NCBI GenBank assembly: GCA_003694355.1
Contig: RFKI01000132.1
Span: 1-6,758, forward strand
From: Bdellovibrio sp.
GTDB lineage: Bacteria > Bdellovibrionota > Bdellovibrionia > Bdellovibrionales > UBA1609
DNA length: 6,758 nucleotides
Reading direction: 5' to 3'
Each line of letters begins with the position of its first letter. Position 1 is the first letter of the stretch. Below the pieces are notes generated by a model. The model had not been told where the DNA came from. It worked only from the letters and a program-made list of their open reading frames with translations, and ran no database searches. The position numbers were made by a program, and so were the translations under genes. This document shows positions 1-6,186 of the stretch, piece by piece.

Positions 1-1046
1 GAAAATTCTTTATAAGGCACTTGATTGGGATCTTCCAGTCGACCTTTATAGCTCTCCCTGAGTCGACGAGTCTGAACAAAAGTTAACATGCCCTTAAAAG
101 GATATAACTTTGAATCCGTTGCCAAAGAGCGCCTGTTTGTCAATGGAACTCCATCACTTCCTAGTGGCGGATGATCCGTAATTTTAAAATACACATAGGA
201 GGGACAAGTGGAAAAAATCTCTTCTGCTCTTTCTGGATGTTTTTTTAAATATTCCCTTTGAGCCCAAATAGATCCATTTTTGATCAGGCCTTTTGCCCTC
301 ATGTATTTAGATATAAAAACCCAAGGCTGACTATTGGTCCCATCATAAGATAAATAATAGTCTTTAAAAGTTTTTCCTTCCCTCACTCGAACCTTGCCTC
401 CTCCTTCCACATGAAGTAGATAAAGCTCAAAAAGATCTTTTGAAAAAAAGAGCTCTAGATTTTTACCCTGAAAGGCCCTATGAAAATCAATTTCCTGACG
501 CGTTTTTTTTCTTAAGTTCTCATCCAAGGGTCTTTTGTAAATCGCATAAGGATATTCCTTACTTGGCTTAATAGACCCTTCTAGCAAGGGTGTATAGTAC
601 CCTGTAAAAAAAGTTTCTTCCTCTTCTCCAAAACGAGGATCCCCCACCTCCAGTTTTGGAGCATAAACCACATAATTTTGTCGAAGTTCTTCATTAAAAG
701 CATTCCAGCATGTCTTTTTTTCATATTTTTGAAAGCATTTTTCTGTTTGAATAACTAATCTCAAAAACGACTCTAGAGTTTCCTTAACTTGACTCAGCGG
801 ATATGGCTTTCCACCCAAGGAAATAAAACCATTTAAGTTCTTACGCTCATAGCGAACCAATTGTCTAAAAATGGCTGTTTTAAGATGTTTAAAATGAATA
901 TCATCTTTAAAAAAAGGGTATTGTTCAACAGGAATTGCCTTTGTTGGTGTACTGTAGAAAGACGTAATCTGTTTGATTTCTAAATTTGACTTGGATTGAC
1001 AAGACGCCAAGAAAATAAATAAAAAAACTCCCCCCAAAAACTTCAT
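1..1046 (-). CDS. mltA: Membrane-bound lytic murein transglycosylase A (MltA family), lipoprotein, 3' end outside window
   Basis: This gene encodes 348 visible codons of an MltA-type enzyme. The family cleaves the MurNAc-GlcNAc bond of peptidoglycan, forming 1,6-anhydroMurNAc, at the periplasmic face of the outer membrane. Residues 1-16 form a lipoprotein signal: MK, a hydrophobic stretch, then the lipobox LASC with Cys16. Gln at +2 would favour outer-membrane sorting under the E. coli rule. Family motifs seen are FTGYYTP (147-153), EIDF (185-188), a GTNSQPWVFISKYM block (236-249), and GVPLTNRRSLATD (299-311) followed by LYPFKGML. The family's usual QGSG-type loop reads VEGGGKV (213-219), a mild divergence. 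The catalytic Asp (E. coli D308, in the ALDVGGAIKG segment) would lie beyond the left edge and cannot be checked. The ATG at 1044-1046 has a strong AAGGAGG at 1051-1057 (minus strand). The gene follows the membrane-protein gene by 61 bp and is probably cotranscribed with it. The family call is secure from several aligned motifs; enzyme activity is inferred. Confidence 0.9.
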   Translation of the reverse strand, partial: MKFLGGVFLFIFLASCQSKSNLEIKQITSFYSTPTKAIPVEQYPFFKDDIHFKHLKTAIFRQLVRYERKNLNGFISLGGKPYPLSQVKETLESFLRLVIQTEKCFQKYEKKTCWNAFNEELRQNYVVYAPKLEVGDPRFGEEEETFFTGYYTPLLEGSIKPSKEYPYAIYKRPLDENLRKKTRQEIDFHRAFQGKNLELFFSKDLFELYLLHVEGGGKVRVREGKTFKDYYLSYDGTNSQPWVFISKYMRAKGLIKNGSIWAQREYLKKHPERAEEIFSTCPSYVYFKITDHPPLGSDGVPLTNRRSLATDSKLYPFKGMLTFVQTRRLRESYKGRLEDPNQVPYKEF

Positions 1047-1107
1047 GCCTCCTCCTTGTGGCAATATCTTTAGCAAATCATGAAATTTTTAGGAGAACAA
1101 GAGAAAA

Positions 1108-1479
1108 CTAAAAGTACTCATAAGCCAGGCTTGTCAGAAATGTCATCACTCGAAAAACAACAATGAAGCGATCCAACCTTTTCATTGTGGAACGATAACG
1201 CTCTTGTCCATGATACAGCTTCATCCCATAATAAATACTCGCCAAATACCCTAACACACAACCAATTGCAAAAGGAAGATGCACCATAAGAGTCCAAGGC
1301 ATGTCAGAAGACACCTTTCCCAAGGCTTGTCTTTTAATGGACAAGAAAAGCACCAAGAGAAGATCTAAAGCAATGACAACAAACATCCATTTCACATGGG
1401 CCTTCTTTTTGTGTTTAAGGCCCAAAGACCGCCCATAGAATAGTAAAATTAAAATAAAAAAACTAAATAGATTTTCCAT
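1108..1479 (-). CDS. Small four-helix integral membrane protein, DUF420-like pattern, function unknown
   Basis: This 123-residue protein has hydrophobic segments at about 3-16, 31-48, 65-86 and 105-119. They are separated by basic stretches (LKHKKKAHVK at 21-30; KRLDRF at 100-105), so it should be an inner-membrane protein. Histidines at 23, 28, 67 and 90 fall just before helix 2, inside helix 3 and after helix 3. With the HKKKAHVKWM and LMVHLPFAIG segments, this layout recalls the DUF420/CtaM family, which is linked to cytochrome oxidase assembly. The resemblance is from pattern only and I do not assign that function. The ATG at 1477-1479 lies 9 bp after the fahA stop, with only a weak purine run (AAGAAAA) before it. 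Translation is therefore probably coupled to fahA. The TAG stop is at 1108-1110. Its place between fahA and mltA suggests cotranscription but not a shared role. Confidence 0.72.
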   Translation of the reverse strand: MENLFSFFILILLFYGRSLGLKHKKKAHVKWMFVVIALDLLLVLFLSIKRQALGKVSSDMPWTLMVHLPFAIGCVLGYLASIYYGMKLYHGQERYRSTMKRLDRFIVVFRVMTFLTSLAYEYF

Positions 1480-1488
1480 AGAGTTTTC

Positions 1489-2469
1489 TTAAGCTTGCTT
1501 AACCTCTTGGCAAATGGTTCCGAAAAGATTTTCTCCCTTTTGATTTAACATTTTGATTTCAACCTTATCTCCCACCTTCATGAAAGGTGTTTTGATTTCT
1601 CCTGTATTGATCTTTTCAATCATTCTTTTTTCAGCAAGACAACTGCTGCCAACCTCTGGGTTTTCATTAGAAACTGTTCCACTTCCAATAATGGTTCCTG
1701 CAGATAAATTTCGAGTGCGAGCCGCATGAGCAATAAGCTCACCAAAGTGAAAGTGCATTTCTCCAGCATTTGCCTTTCCAAAAAATTGATCATTATAATT
1801 TACCAACAGTGGCAAATGAACGCGACCCTCTCTCCAAGCTTCTTCTAGCTCATCAGGAGTGATCGCAAAAGGGGAAAGAGCTGAAGCTGGTTTACTTTGA
1901 AAAAAGCCAAAGCCCTGAGCCAATTCTCCAGGAATTAGCCCCCTCAAAGAAACATCATTAACTAAAACAAATAAAATAATGTGTTTTAACGCCTCTTGTG
2001 CCCCTATACCCATAGGCACATCATCTGTAATAACTGCCACCTCTCCTTCGAAATCTGTTCCATGAGAAAAGTCCACCTGAGGAATTGCTTCTGTGGGCGC
2101 CAGGAACTGATCACTCCCGCCCTGGTACATCAAAGGAACAGTCATGAGGGTCTCTGGCAAAGGAGCATTTCTCGCCTTTCTTACAAGCTTAATATGGTGA
2201 ATGAAAGCAGAGCCATCAGCCCATTGAAAGCTACGGGGCAAAGCGGAATGAAGGTCTTTTTCTGAAAGTTCAAAAGCATCTTTTCGTTGTCCTTCGTTGA
2301 GTTGTTGATAAACCTCCTCTAACTGAGGACGAGTGCGACCCCAATCTTCAATGGCCTCCCTAAGGCTTTTTGCTATTTCTGGAACCCGAACAGCTTTTTT
2401 GTTATCCCGGCTAACAACAATAAGAAGCCCATCTCTGGACTGAGAGTCCTTTAAACTTCCAAGTTTCAT
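1489..2469 (-). CDS. fahA: Fumarylacetoacetase (fumarylacetoacetate hydrolase family)
   Basis: This 326-residue cytosolic enzyme probably hydrolyses fumarylacetoacetate to fumarate and acetoacetate, the last step of tyrosine/homogentisate breakdown. It has the bacterial two-part architecture. An N-terminal domain (about 1-80, MKLGSLKD...DGLLIVVSRD) precedes the C-terminal catalytic FAH fold (about 84-325). Likely metal ligands are E141 and E143 in DFEGEVAV and D172 in VNDVSLR, matching the E-x-E...D pattern of the family. Other conserved stretches are PRSFQWADGSAF (78-89), LMYQGGSDQFL (113-123), FGFFQSKPA (187-195) and IIGSGTVSNEN (260-270). The length is usual for this subfamily. The ATG at 2467-2469 is preceded by AAGGAGGT (2474-2481, minus strand). 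Some FAH-fold proteins act on other diketo acids, but the divergent neighbour maiA supplies exactly the FAH substrate. No homogentisate dioxygenase is present in the window. Confidence 0.88.
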   Translation of the reverse strand: MKLGSLKDSQSRDGLLIVVSRDNKKAVRVPEIAKSLREAIEDWGRTRPQLEEVYQQLNEGQRKDAFELSEKDLHSALPRSFQWADGSAFIHHIKLVRKARNAPLPETLMTVPLMYQGGSDQFLAPTEAIPQVDFSHGTDFEGEVAVITDDVPMGIGAQEALKHIILFVLVNDVSLRGLIPGELAQGFGFFQSKPASALSPFAITPDELEEAWREGRVHLPLLVNYNDQFFGKANAGEMHFHFGELIAHAARTRNLSAGTIIGSGTVSNENPEVGSSCLAEKRMIEKINTGEIKTPFMKVGDKVEIKMLNQKGENLFGTICQEVKQA

Positions 2470-2486
2470 AAAGACCTCCTTAAGAT

Positions 2487-2515
2487 TTGACGCCAGAATA
2501 GTTAATTAATATATT
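2487..2515 (+). promoter_or_regulatory. Predicted sigma-70-type promoter for maiA, giving a near-leaderless mRNA
   Basis: TTGACG (2487-2492) and TATATT (2510-2515) have a 17-bp spacer, and each matches 5 of 6 consensus bases. The start site should fall around 2521-2525, while the maiA ATG is at 2525-2527, so the 5' leader would be 0-4 nt. This agrees with the lack of any Shine-Dalgarno sequence before maiA. The spacer contains the palindrome TTAATTAA (2502-2509), flanked by GAATA (2496-2500) and TATTC (2512-2516), which could be an operator. No regulator is visible nearby. Confidence 0.55.
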
Positions 2516-2523
2516 CTCGGCAA
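2495..2523 (-). promoter_or_regulatory. Predicted sigma-70-type promoter for fahA operon
   Basis: On the minus strand TTGCCG (2518-2523) and TATTCT (2495-2500) are separated by exactly 17 bp. Each hexamer matches 4 of 6 consensus bases. A start site near 2488 would leave a leader of about 19 nt containing the strong AAGGAGGT of fahA. The element is interleaved with the opposing maiA promoter, so RNA polymerase could not bind both at once. This is a pattern match only. Confidence 0.4.
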
Positions 2524-2524
2524 T

Positions 2525-3175
2525 ATGTTTTCTCTATACAGTTACTTTCGAAGCTCTTCTTCATATCGCGTTCGCATTGCCCTGCATTACAAAAAAATCC
2601 CCTTTGAGTATAAGCCTGTTCATCTCCTAAAAGAGGGCGGAGAACAACACCTCCCATCCTATAAAGAAATCAACCCAGCAGAAGAAGTTCCAACCCTTGT
2701 TACCCCTGATAAAAAGACTCTCTCTCAATCCATGGCCATTATCTGTTATCTTGAAGATATAAAGCCTCTTCCTGCCCTTTTCCCTAAGGACCCCTACTTA
2801 AAGGCCTTAACTTTGCAAATCTGTGAAATGATCAACTCTGGCATTCAACCCATTCAAAACTTAAAAGTCCTGCAAGCTCTCGGGAATCAATTTCACTTAG
2901 ATAGAGAAGGTCAACTTTCTTGGGCCAGACAATGGATTACAAAGGGGTTCCTTGCCATTGAAAAAATATTAAAAACCCACGCCAAGACTTTTTCTTTGGG
3001 AGACTCTCTCACAGCAGCAGACCTTTTTTTAGTGCCCCAGATTTATAATGCCAGAAGATTTCAGGTAGATCTTTCCCCATTTCCCACAATAACTCAAATA
3101 GAAAAAAACTGCTTGTCTTTACCTGCTTTCCAGAAAGCTCACCCTGACAATCAACCAGACACCCCGAAAACCTAG
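2525..3175 (+). CDS. maiA: Maleylacetoacetate isomerase (zeta-class glutathione S-transferase)
   Basis: This 216-residue cytosolic enzyme isomerises maleylacetoacetate to fumarylacetoacetate using glutathione, directly upstream of FAH in homogentisate catabolism. The N-terminal thioredoxin-like domain (about 1-80) has the zeta signature YFRSSSSYRVRIAL (7-20). It also has the glutathione-contacting EVPTLV (54-59) and QSMAI (68-72). The C-terminal helical domain (about 88-210) carries IQPIQNLKVL (107-116), the capping segment LGDSLTAADLFLVPQIYNA (158-176) and the typical ending QPDTP (210-214). The Cys of the eukaryotic SSC motif is Ser12 here; bacterial members commonly vary at that site, and the two preceding serines (10 and 11) remain. 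The ATG at 2525 is set by the MFSLYSYFRSS alignment although no ribosome binding site precedes it. No strong terminator follows. Confidence 0.95.
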   Translation: MFSLYSYFRSSSSYRVRIALHYKKIPFEYKPVHLLKEGGEQHLPSYKEINPAEEVPTLVTPDKKTLSQSMAIICYLEDIKPLPALFPKDPYLKALTLQICEMINSGIQPIQNLKVLQALGNQFHLDREGQLSWARQWITKGFLAIEKILKTHAKTFSLGDSLTAADLFLVPQIYNARRFQVDLSPFPTITQIEKNCLSLPAFQKAHPDNQPDTPKT

Positions 3176-3197
3176 CTTCTGGCACTTTGGATTTTAA

Positions 3198-3255
3198 TTC
3201 ATTCAAAATGAACCAATATAAACACTTTTTGTCACCCTTTCTGAAAAAGGTTCAT
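3198..3255. promoter_or_regulatory. Candidate enhancer (upstream activator) dyads for the sigma-54 promoter
   Basis: TTCATT-CAA-AATGAA (3198-3212) is a perfect 6-bp dyad centred about 116 bp before the predicted sigma-54 start site near 3321. It overlaps a second inverted pair, ATGAACC (3208-3214) and GGTTCAT (3249-3255). The shared TTCAT/ATGAA core in three positions, at -65 to -125, is where sigma-54 enhancer-binding proteins usually bind. The first dyad begins 22 bp after the maiA stop and could instead be a weak hairpin at the end of that transcript. No activator gene is in the window. Confidence 0.3.
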
Positions 3256-3294
3256 GGATAACTCTTGAAAATGACTCACCTATTTGACCTCTTC

Positions 3295-3310
3295 TGGCAC
3301 TTCTTTTGCT
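3295..3310 (+). promoter_or_regulatory. Sigma-54 (RpoN) -24/-12 promoter
   Basis: TGGCAC (3295-3300), five bases, then TTGCT (3306-3310) matches the consensus TGGCACG-N4-TTGCW with one mismatch (the G after TGGCAC is T). The invariant GG (3296-3297) and GC (3308-3309) are exactly 12 bp apart. The predicted start is about 3320-3321, leaving a leader of about 24 nt before the ATG of the small ORF at 3345. A pyrimidine (C) precedes the TGG as expected. The position in an intergenic gap, correctly oriented before an ORF with a ribosome binding site, argues against chance. Activity would require RpoN and an ATP-dependent activator. Confidence 0.65.
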
Positions 3311-3344
3311 GAATAAAAATACAAAAGAAAGAGAGAGGTTTAAA

Positions 3345-3458
3345 ATGAATGTGTCAAAATCTAGCAAAAAAGAAACTATTAAAACTTTTATTTACCTCAT
3401 TCTTTTTATCCTCATTGTTTATCTTCAAATCAGTCTTTCCTCACAGGCTGGACTCTAG
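3345..3458 (+). CDS. 37-residue single-span membrane peptide, unknown function
   Basis: This ORF runs from ATG at 3345 to TAG at 3456-3458. The N-terminal 14 residues are hydrophilic and basic (K5, K8, K9, K13), followed by an uncharged hydrophobic segment at about 15-32 (FIYLILFILIVYLQISLS) and a five-residue tail (SQAGL). The positive-inside rule predicts N-in, C-out in the inner membrane. A purine-rich GAGAGG (3333-3338) lies 6 nt before the ATG, and a near-consensus sigma-54 promoter is correctly placed upstream. These three independent signals make translation plausible despite the size. I do not recognise the family. Small accessory subunits of membrane complexes and type I toxins share this shape, but no antisense RNA is evident, and a cleaved signal peptide is less likely because no clear processing site is seen. 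Confidence 0.5.
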   Translation: MNVSKSSKKETIKTFIYLILFILIVYLQISLSSQAGL

Positions 3459-3714
3459 TCCTATCTAGACAAAAATCCATCTCTCTCAAATTAGCTTCTA
3501 TTAAGTTTTTGATGTATTTTTTAAAGATTTTATGAATTCTTTGCACAGAGCTTCTCGTTTAATGTCCTGAAAAAGGTTTTAACAAGTTTTTAGAAAAGCT
3601 TTCATATTTCAAAGAATTCCAGACTTATTTTTGGTCCATTTTTATTAAAGCCCTCTTTTCTGAAACCGATGAGGTCTTTAGAAATTAACAGAAAACCGCA
3701 TTGGCGGAGGACAT
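3459..3714. other. AT-rich spacer upstream of lon, no gene found
   Basis: This stretch of 256 bp contains only very short open frames, for example 12 codons from 3531. It holds a 10-bp inverted repeat, GAATTCTTTG (3534-3543) against CAAAGAATTC (3610-3619), and one copy of a 12-bp direct repeat (3567-3578). I found no convincing sigma-70, sigma-32 or CIRCE element for lon. The lon ribosome binding site GGAGG is at 3706-3710. Confidence 0.5.
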
Positions 3715-6144
3715 ATGAGTTCAGAAAACAAAGTTATCGATATACCCGAAGTTTTACCTTTACTTCCAGTAAGAGATTTAGTTGTTTTTCCCTATATGGT
3801 CTTAAATCTCTATGTTGGAAGGGACTTTTCCATTCGTGCCGTTGAAGAAGCTTTAGCCAAAAAAAGATACATCTTCCTTGCTTCACAAAAAGAAATCAGT
3901 GAAGAACATCCGGCTCCAGAGAACATTTATTCTGTAGGAACCGTTGCTTCTATTATGCGCATGAGAAAGTTAAGTGATGGACGATTAAAAATTCTCATTC
4001 ACGGAGAAGGTAAAGGTCTTATTAAAAGTTATACAAAAACAGATGAATTCTATGAAGTCTCACATGAACTCATCCCTGAAGTGCAGTCCTCTGCAACTCC
4101 TATAGAAGTGGAAGCTCTTATTAGAAACGCAAAAGATCAACTTGAAAAAATCATTGCCCTTGGAAGAATGTTATCTCCTGATATCTTGCTCCTTCTGGAT
4201 GACCTCCAAGACCCTGGACGCATTGCTGATTTAATTGCCAGTCACTTGGGACTTAAAGTTTCAGATGCTCAAAAAGTGCTTGAAACCCAAGATCCTAAAG
4301 AAAGACTGTCTCTTGTTAATGAAATTTTATTAAATGAACTTGAAGTCCTCCAAATGCAAGCTCGCATCCGAAACACCGCCAAAGATGAAATGACAAAAAG
4401 TCAAAGAGAATACTTTCTCCGAGAACAAATGAAAGCTATTAAAAATGAGCTTGGAGATTCTGACCCAAAATCTGAAGACATTGATGAAATTAGAGAGCGC
4501 ATTAAAAACGCTGGCATGCCTCCCAAGGTTCAAGAAGAAGCTCTTAAACAACTTCGACGACTTGAAAGGATGCATCCTGATGCCAGTGAAGCTTCTATGT
4601 TACGCACCTATTTGGATTGGATGGTGGAATTACCCTGGAACATTCAAACAGAGGACAATCTGGACATTAAAAGAGCTCAAGAAATTTTAGATAGAGATCA
4701 TTATGACCTTCACAAAGTTAAGGACCGCATTCTAGAGTTTCTGGCTGTACGAAAGCTCAAGAAAAAAGACCTTCGTGGACCCATTCTCTGTTTTGCAGGA
4801 CCTCCAGGAGTCGGAAAAACATCTTTAGGTAAAAGCATTGCTAGCGCCATGGGCAGAAAATATTTTCGACTTTCTCTAGGTGGCGTAAAAGATGAAGCTG
4901 AAATTCGCGGACACCGAAGAACTTATGTGGGCGCCATGCCAGGAAAAATTATACAAGCTCTTAAAAGTGTAAAAACCAATAACCCTGTCATTGTTTTAGA
5001 TGAGATTGATAAATTAGGTTCAGATTTTAGAGGGGACCCCAGTGCGGCTATGCTAGAAGTTTTAGACCCAGAGCAGAACTCCACTTTTAGAGATAATTAC
5101 CTCAATGTGGACTTCGATCTGAGCAACACTCTTTTTATTGCAACAGCAAATGTTGTTGACAATATTCCTCCTGCTCTACGAGATAGAATGGAAATCATTA
5201 ATATCTCTGGATATACAGAAAGTGATAAGCTTCTAATTGCTAAAAAACACATTATCTCTAGACAAATTGAAAATAATGGTATCACAGAAAAGAATATTTC
5301 CTTTACAGATGAAGGACTTAAATATCTTATTTCTCACTACACCAAAGAAGCTGGTCTAAGAAACCTTGAAAGAGAAATTGGATCCATTTGCAGAAAAATA
5401 GCTAAAAAAGTCGTCTCTGGAGAAGATAATGTCACTCATGTTATTACAAAAGACATGGTCACAGAGCTTTTAGGAGCACCTAAATTCCTTAAAGATGAAA
5501 AATACAAAGAAAATCAAATTGGTATTGTTACAGGCTTAGCCTGGACACAAGCGGGCGGAGAAATTCTTTATGTAGAAGCTTTAAAAATGAAAGGAAAGGG
5601 AGGACTCCGCTTAACTGGCCAACTGGGAGATGTTATGAAAGAGTCGGCTCAAGCAGCTCTTTCTTATGCACGCGCCCACCATGACGAACTTGGAATCCCT
5701 GAAGATTGGTTTGAAAAATATGAAATCCATGTTCACCTTCCTGCTGGAGCTATTCCTAAAGATGGACCTTCTGCAGGGGTGACTATCACAACCGCTTTAA
5801 TCAGTTTACTTACAGAAACTCCTGTACGTATGGATGTGGCTATGACAGGGGAAGTGACTCTTGCTGGACGCGTCTTGCCTGTTGGAGGCATTAAAGAAAA
5901 AGCTTTAGCTGCCCTCAGTCAGGGAGTTAAAAACATTATCCTCCCTCTTGCCAATAAAAAAGATGTCGCTGAAATTCCAGAGCAGTTTAAAAAAGAAATG
6001 AAATTTATGTTTGTAGAAAACATCGATGAGGTTTTAGCCTTGGCTCTTGATGGCGGAATTAAGAAAAAAGCTTCAAAAAAACCAAGGGGAGGGAAGAAAG
6101 GAAAGCTTCCGCGAGTGGCTGCCAGCACCACAGATGCTGCCTAA
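3715..6144 (+). CDS. lon: ATP-dependent Lon protease (LonA)
   Basis: This 809-residue hexameric AAA+ serine protease degrades misfolded and selected regulatory proteins in the cytosol. In order it has the LON substrate-recognition domain (about 11-205, [15 protein letters not shown]), a helical/coiled linker (about 206-310, [19 protein letters not shown]), the AAA+ module and the S16 protease domain. Visible motifs are Walker A GPPGVGKT (362-369), Walker B VIVLDEID (425-432), sensor 1 N479 in FIATAN, arginine finger region R489/R491, sensor 2 R549 in GLRNLER, catalytic Ser686 in PKDGPSAG, and Lys729 in GGIKEKA. The 43-residue Ser-Lys spacing equals that of E. coli S679/K722. All catalytic residues are intact. 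The protein is about 25 residues longer than the E. coli enzyme because of a Lys-rich tail (783-800) ending TTDAA. The ATG at 3715 follows GGAGG at 3706-3710. Its stop overlaps that of the convergent gene. Confidence 0.98.
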   Translation: MSSENKVIDIPEVLPLLPVRDLVVFPYMVLNLYVGRDFSIRAVEEALAKKRYIFLASQKEISEEHPAPENIYSVGTVASIMRMRKLSDGRLKILIHGEGKGLIKSYTKTDEFYEVSHELIPEVQSSATPIEVEALIRNAKDQLEKIIALGRMLSPDILLLLDDLQDPGRIADLIASHLGLKVSDAQKVLETQDPKERLSLVNEILLNELEVLQMQARIRNTAKDEMTKSQREYFLREQMKAIKNELGDSDPKSEDIDEIRERIKNAGMPPKVQEEALKQLRRLERMHPDASEASMLRTYLDWMVELPWNIQTEDNLDIKRAQEILDRDHYDLHKVKDRILEFLAVRKLKKKDLRGPILCFAGPPGVGKTSLGKSIASAMGRKYFRLSLGGVKDEAEIRGHRRTYVGAMPGKIIQALKSVKTNNPVIVLDEIDKLGSDFRGDPSAAMLEVLDPEQNSTFRDNYLNVDFDLSNTLFIATANVVDNIPPALRDRMEIINISGYTESDKLLIAKKHIISRQIENNGITEKNISFTDEGLKYLISHYTKEAGLRNLEREIGSICRKIAKKVVSGEDNVTHVITKDMVTELLGAPKFLKDEKYKENQIGIVTGLAWTQAGGEILYVEALKMKGKGGLRLTGQLGDVMKESAQAALSYARAHHDELGIPEDWFEKYEIHVHLPAGAIPKDGPSAGVTITTALISLLTETPVRMDVAMTGEVTLAGRVLPVGGIKEKALAALSQGVKNIILPLANKKDVAEIPEQFKKEMKFMFVENIDEVLALALDGGIKKKASKKPRGGKKGKLPRVAASTTDAA

Positions 6145-6186
6145 AGAGTTTCAAGCCAGCTATCAATAGGGGCGGAAGCTTCTTTC
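6096..6186. repeat. Imperfect inverted repeat bracketing the convergent lon / HTH gene ends
   Basis: AAGCTTCCGC (6103-6112) and GCGGAAGCTT (6172-6181) are perfect 10-bp arms. A further GAAAG (6096-6100) pairs with CTTTC (6182-6186) across a 2-nt bulge (GA, 6101-6102), giving 15 pairs. Inside are smaller nested dyads, TGGCT/AGCCA (6116-6120 and 6154-6158) and CAGCA/TGCTG (6123-6127 and 6135-6139), which enclose the overlapping stop codons. Either transcript that reads through could fold here. There is no clean T-tract on either side, so I do not call it a terminator. Confidence 0.5.

Noticed and set aside
501..510. Run of eight T (A8 on the coding strand) inside mltA, with G6 near its start codon, as phase-variation tracts
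   Set aside because: Runs this short are common in AT-rich coding DNA, the frame is intact, and nothing suggests on/off switching.
1996..2265. Plus-strand 89-codon open frame antisense to fahA
   Set aside because: It lies wholly within a strongly conserved FAH coding region and its product has no domain-like composition.
3176..3200. Second TGGCAC (3180-3185) as another sigma-54 promoter
   Set aside because: There is no TTGC or GC at the required -12 position downstream.
3009..3206. Minus-strand 65-codon open frame over the maiA end
   Set aside because: It is a shadow of the clearly conserved MaiA C-terminus with no supporting ribosome site or motif.
3493..3507. AGCTT/AAGTT hairpin followed by T-rich DNA as terminator of the small ORF
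   Set aside because: The stem has only five pairs, one of them G-U, and is AU-rich; too weak to call.
3620..3714. Heat-shock (sigma-32 or CIRCE) control of lon
   Set aside because: A CTGAAA is present at 3659-3664 but no CCCCAT-type -10 follows, and no TTAGCACTC/GAGTGCTAA pair exists.
5919..6131. Minus-strand open frame antisense to the lon 3' end
   Set aside because: It is a shadow of the conserved S16 protease domain and tail, without a start signal.
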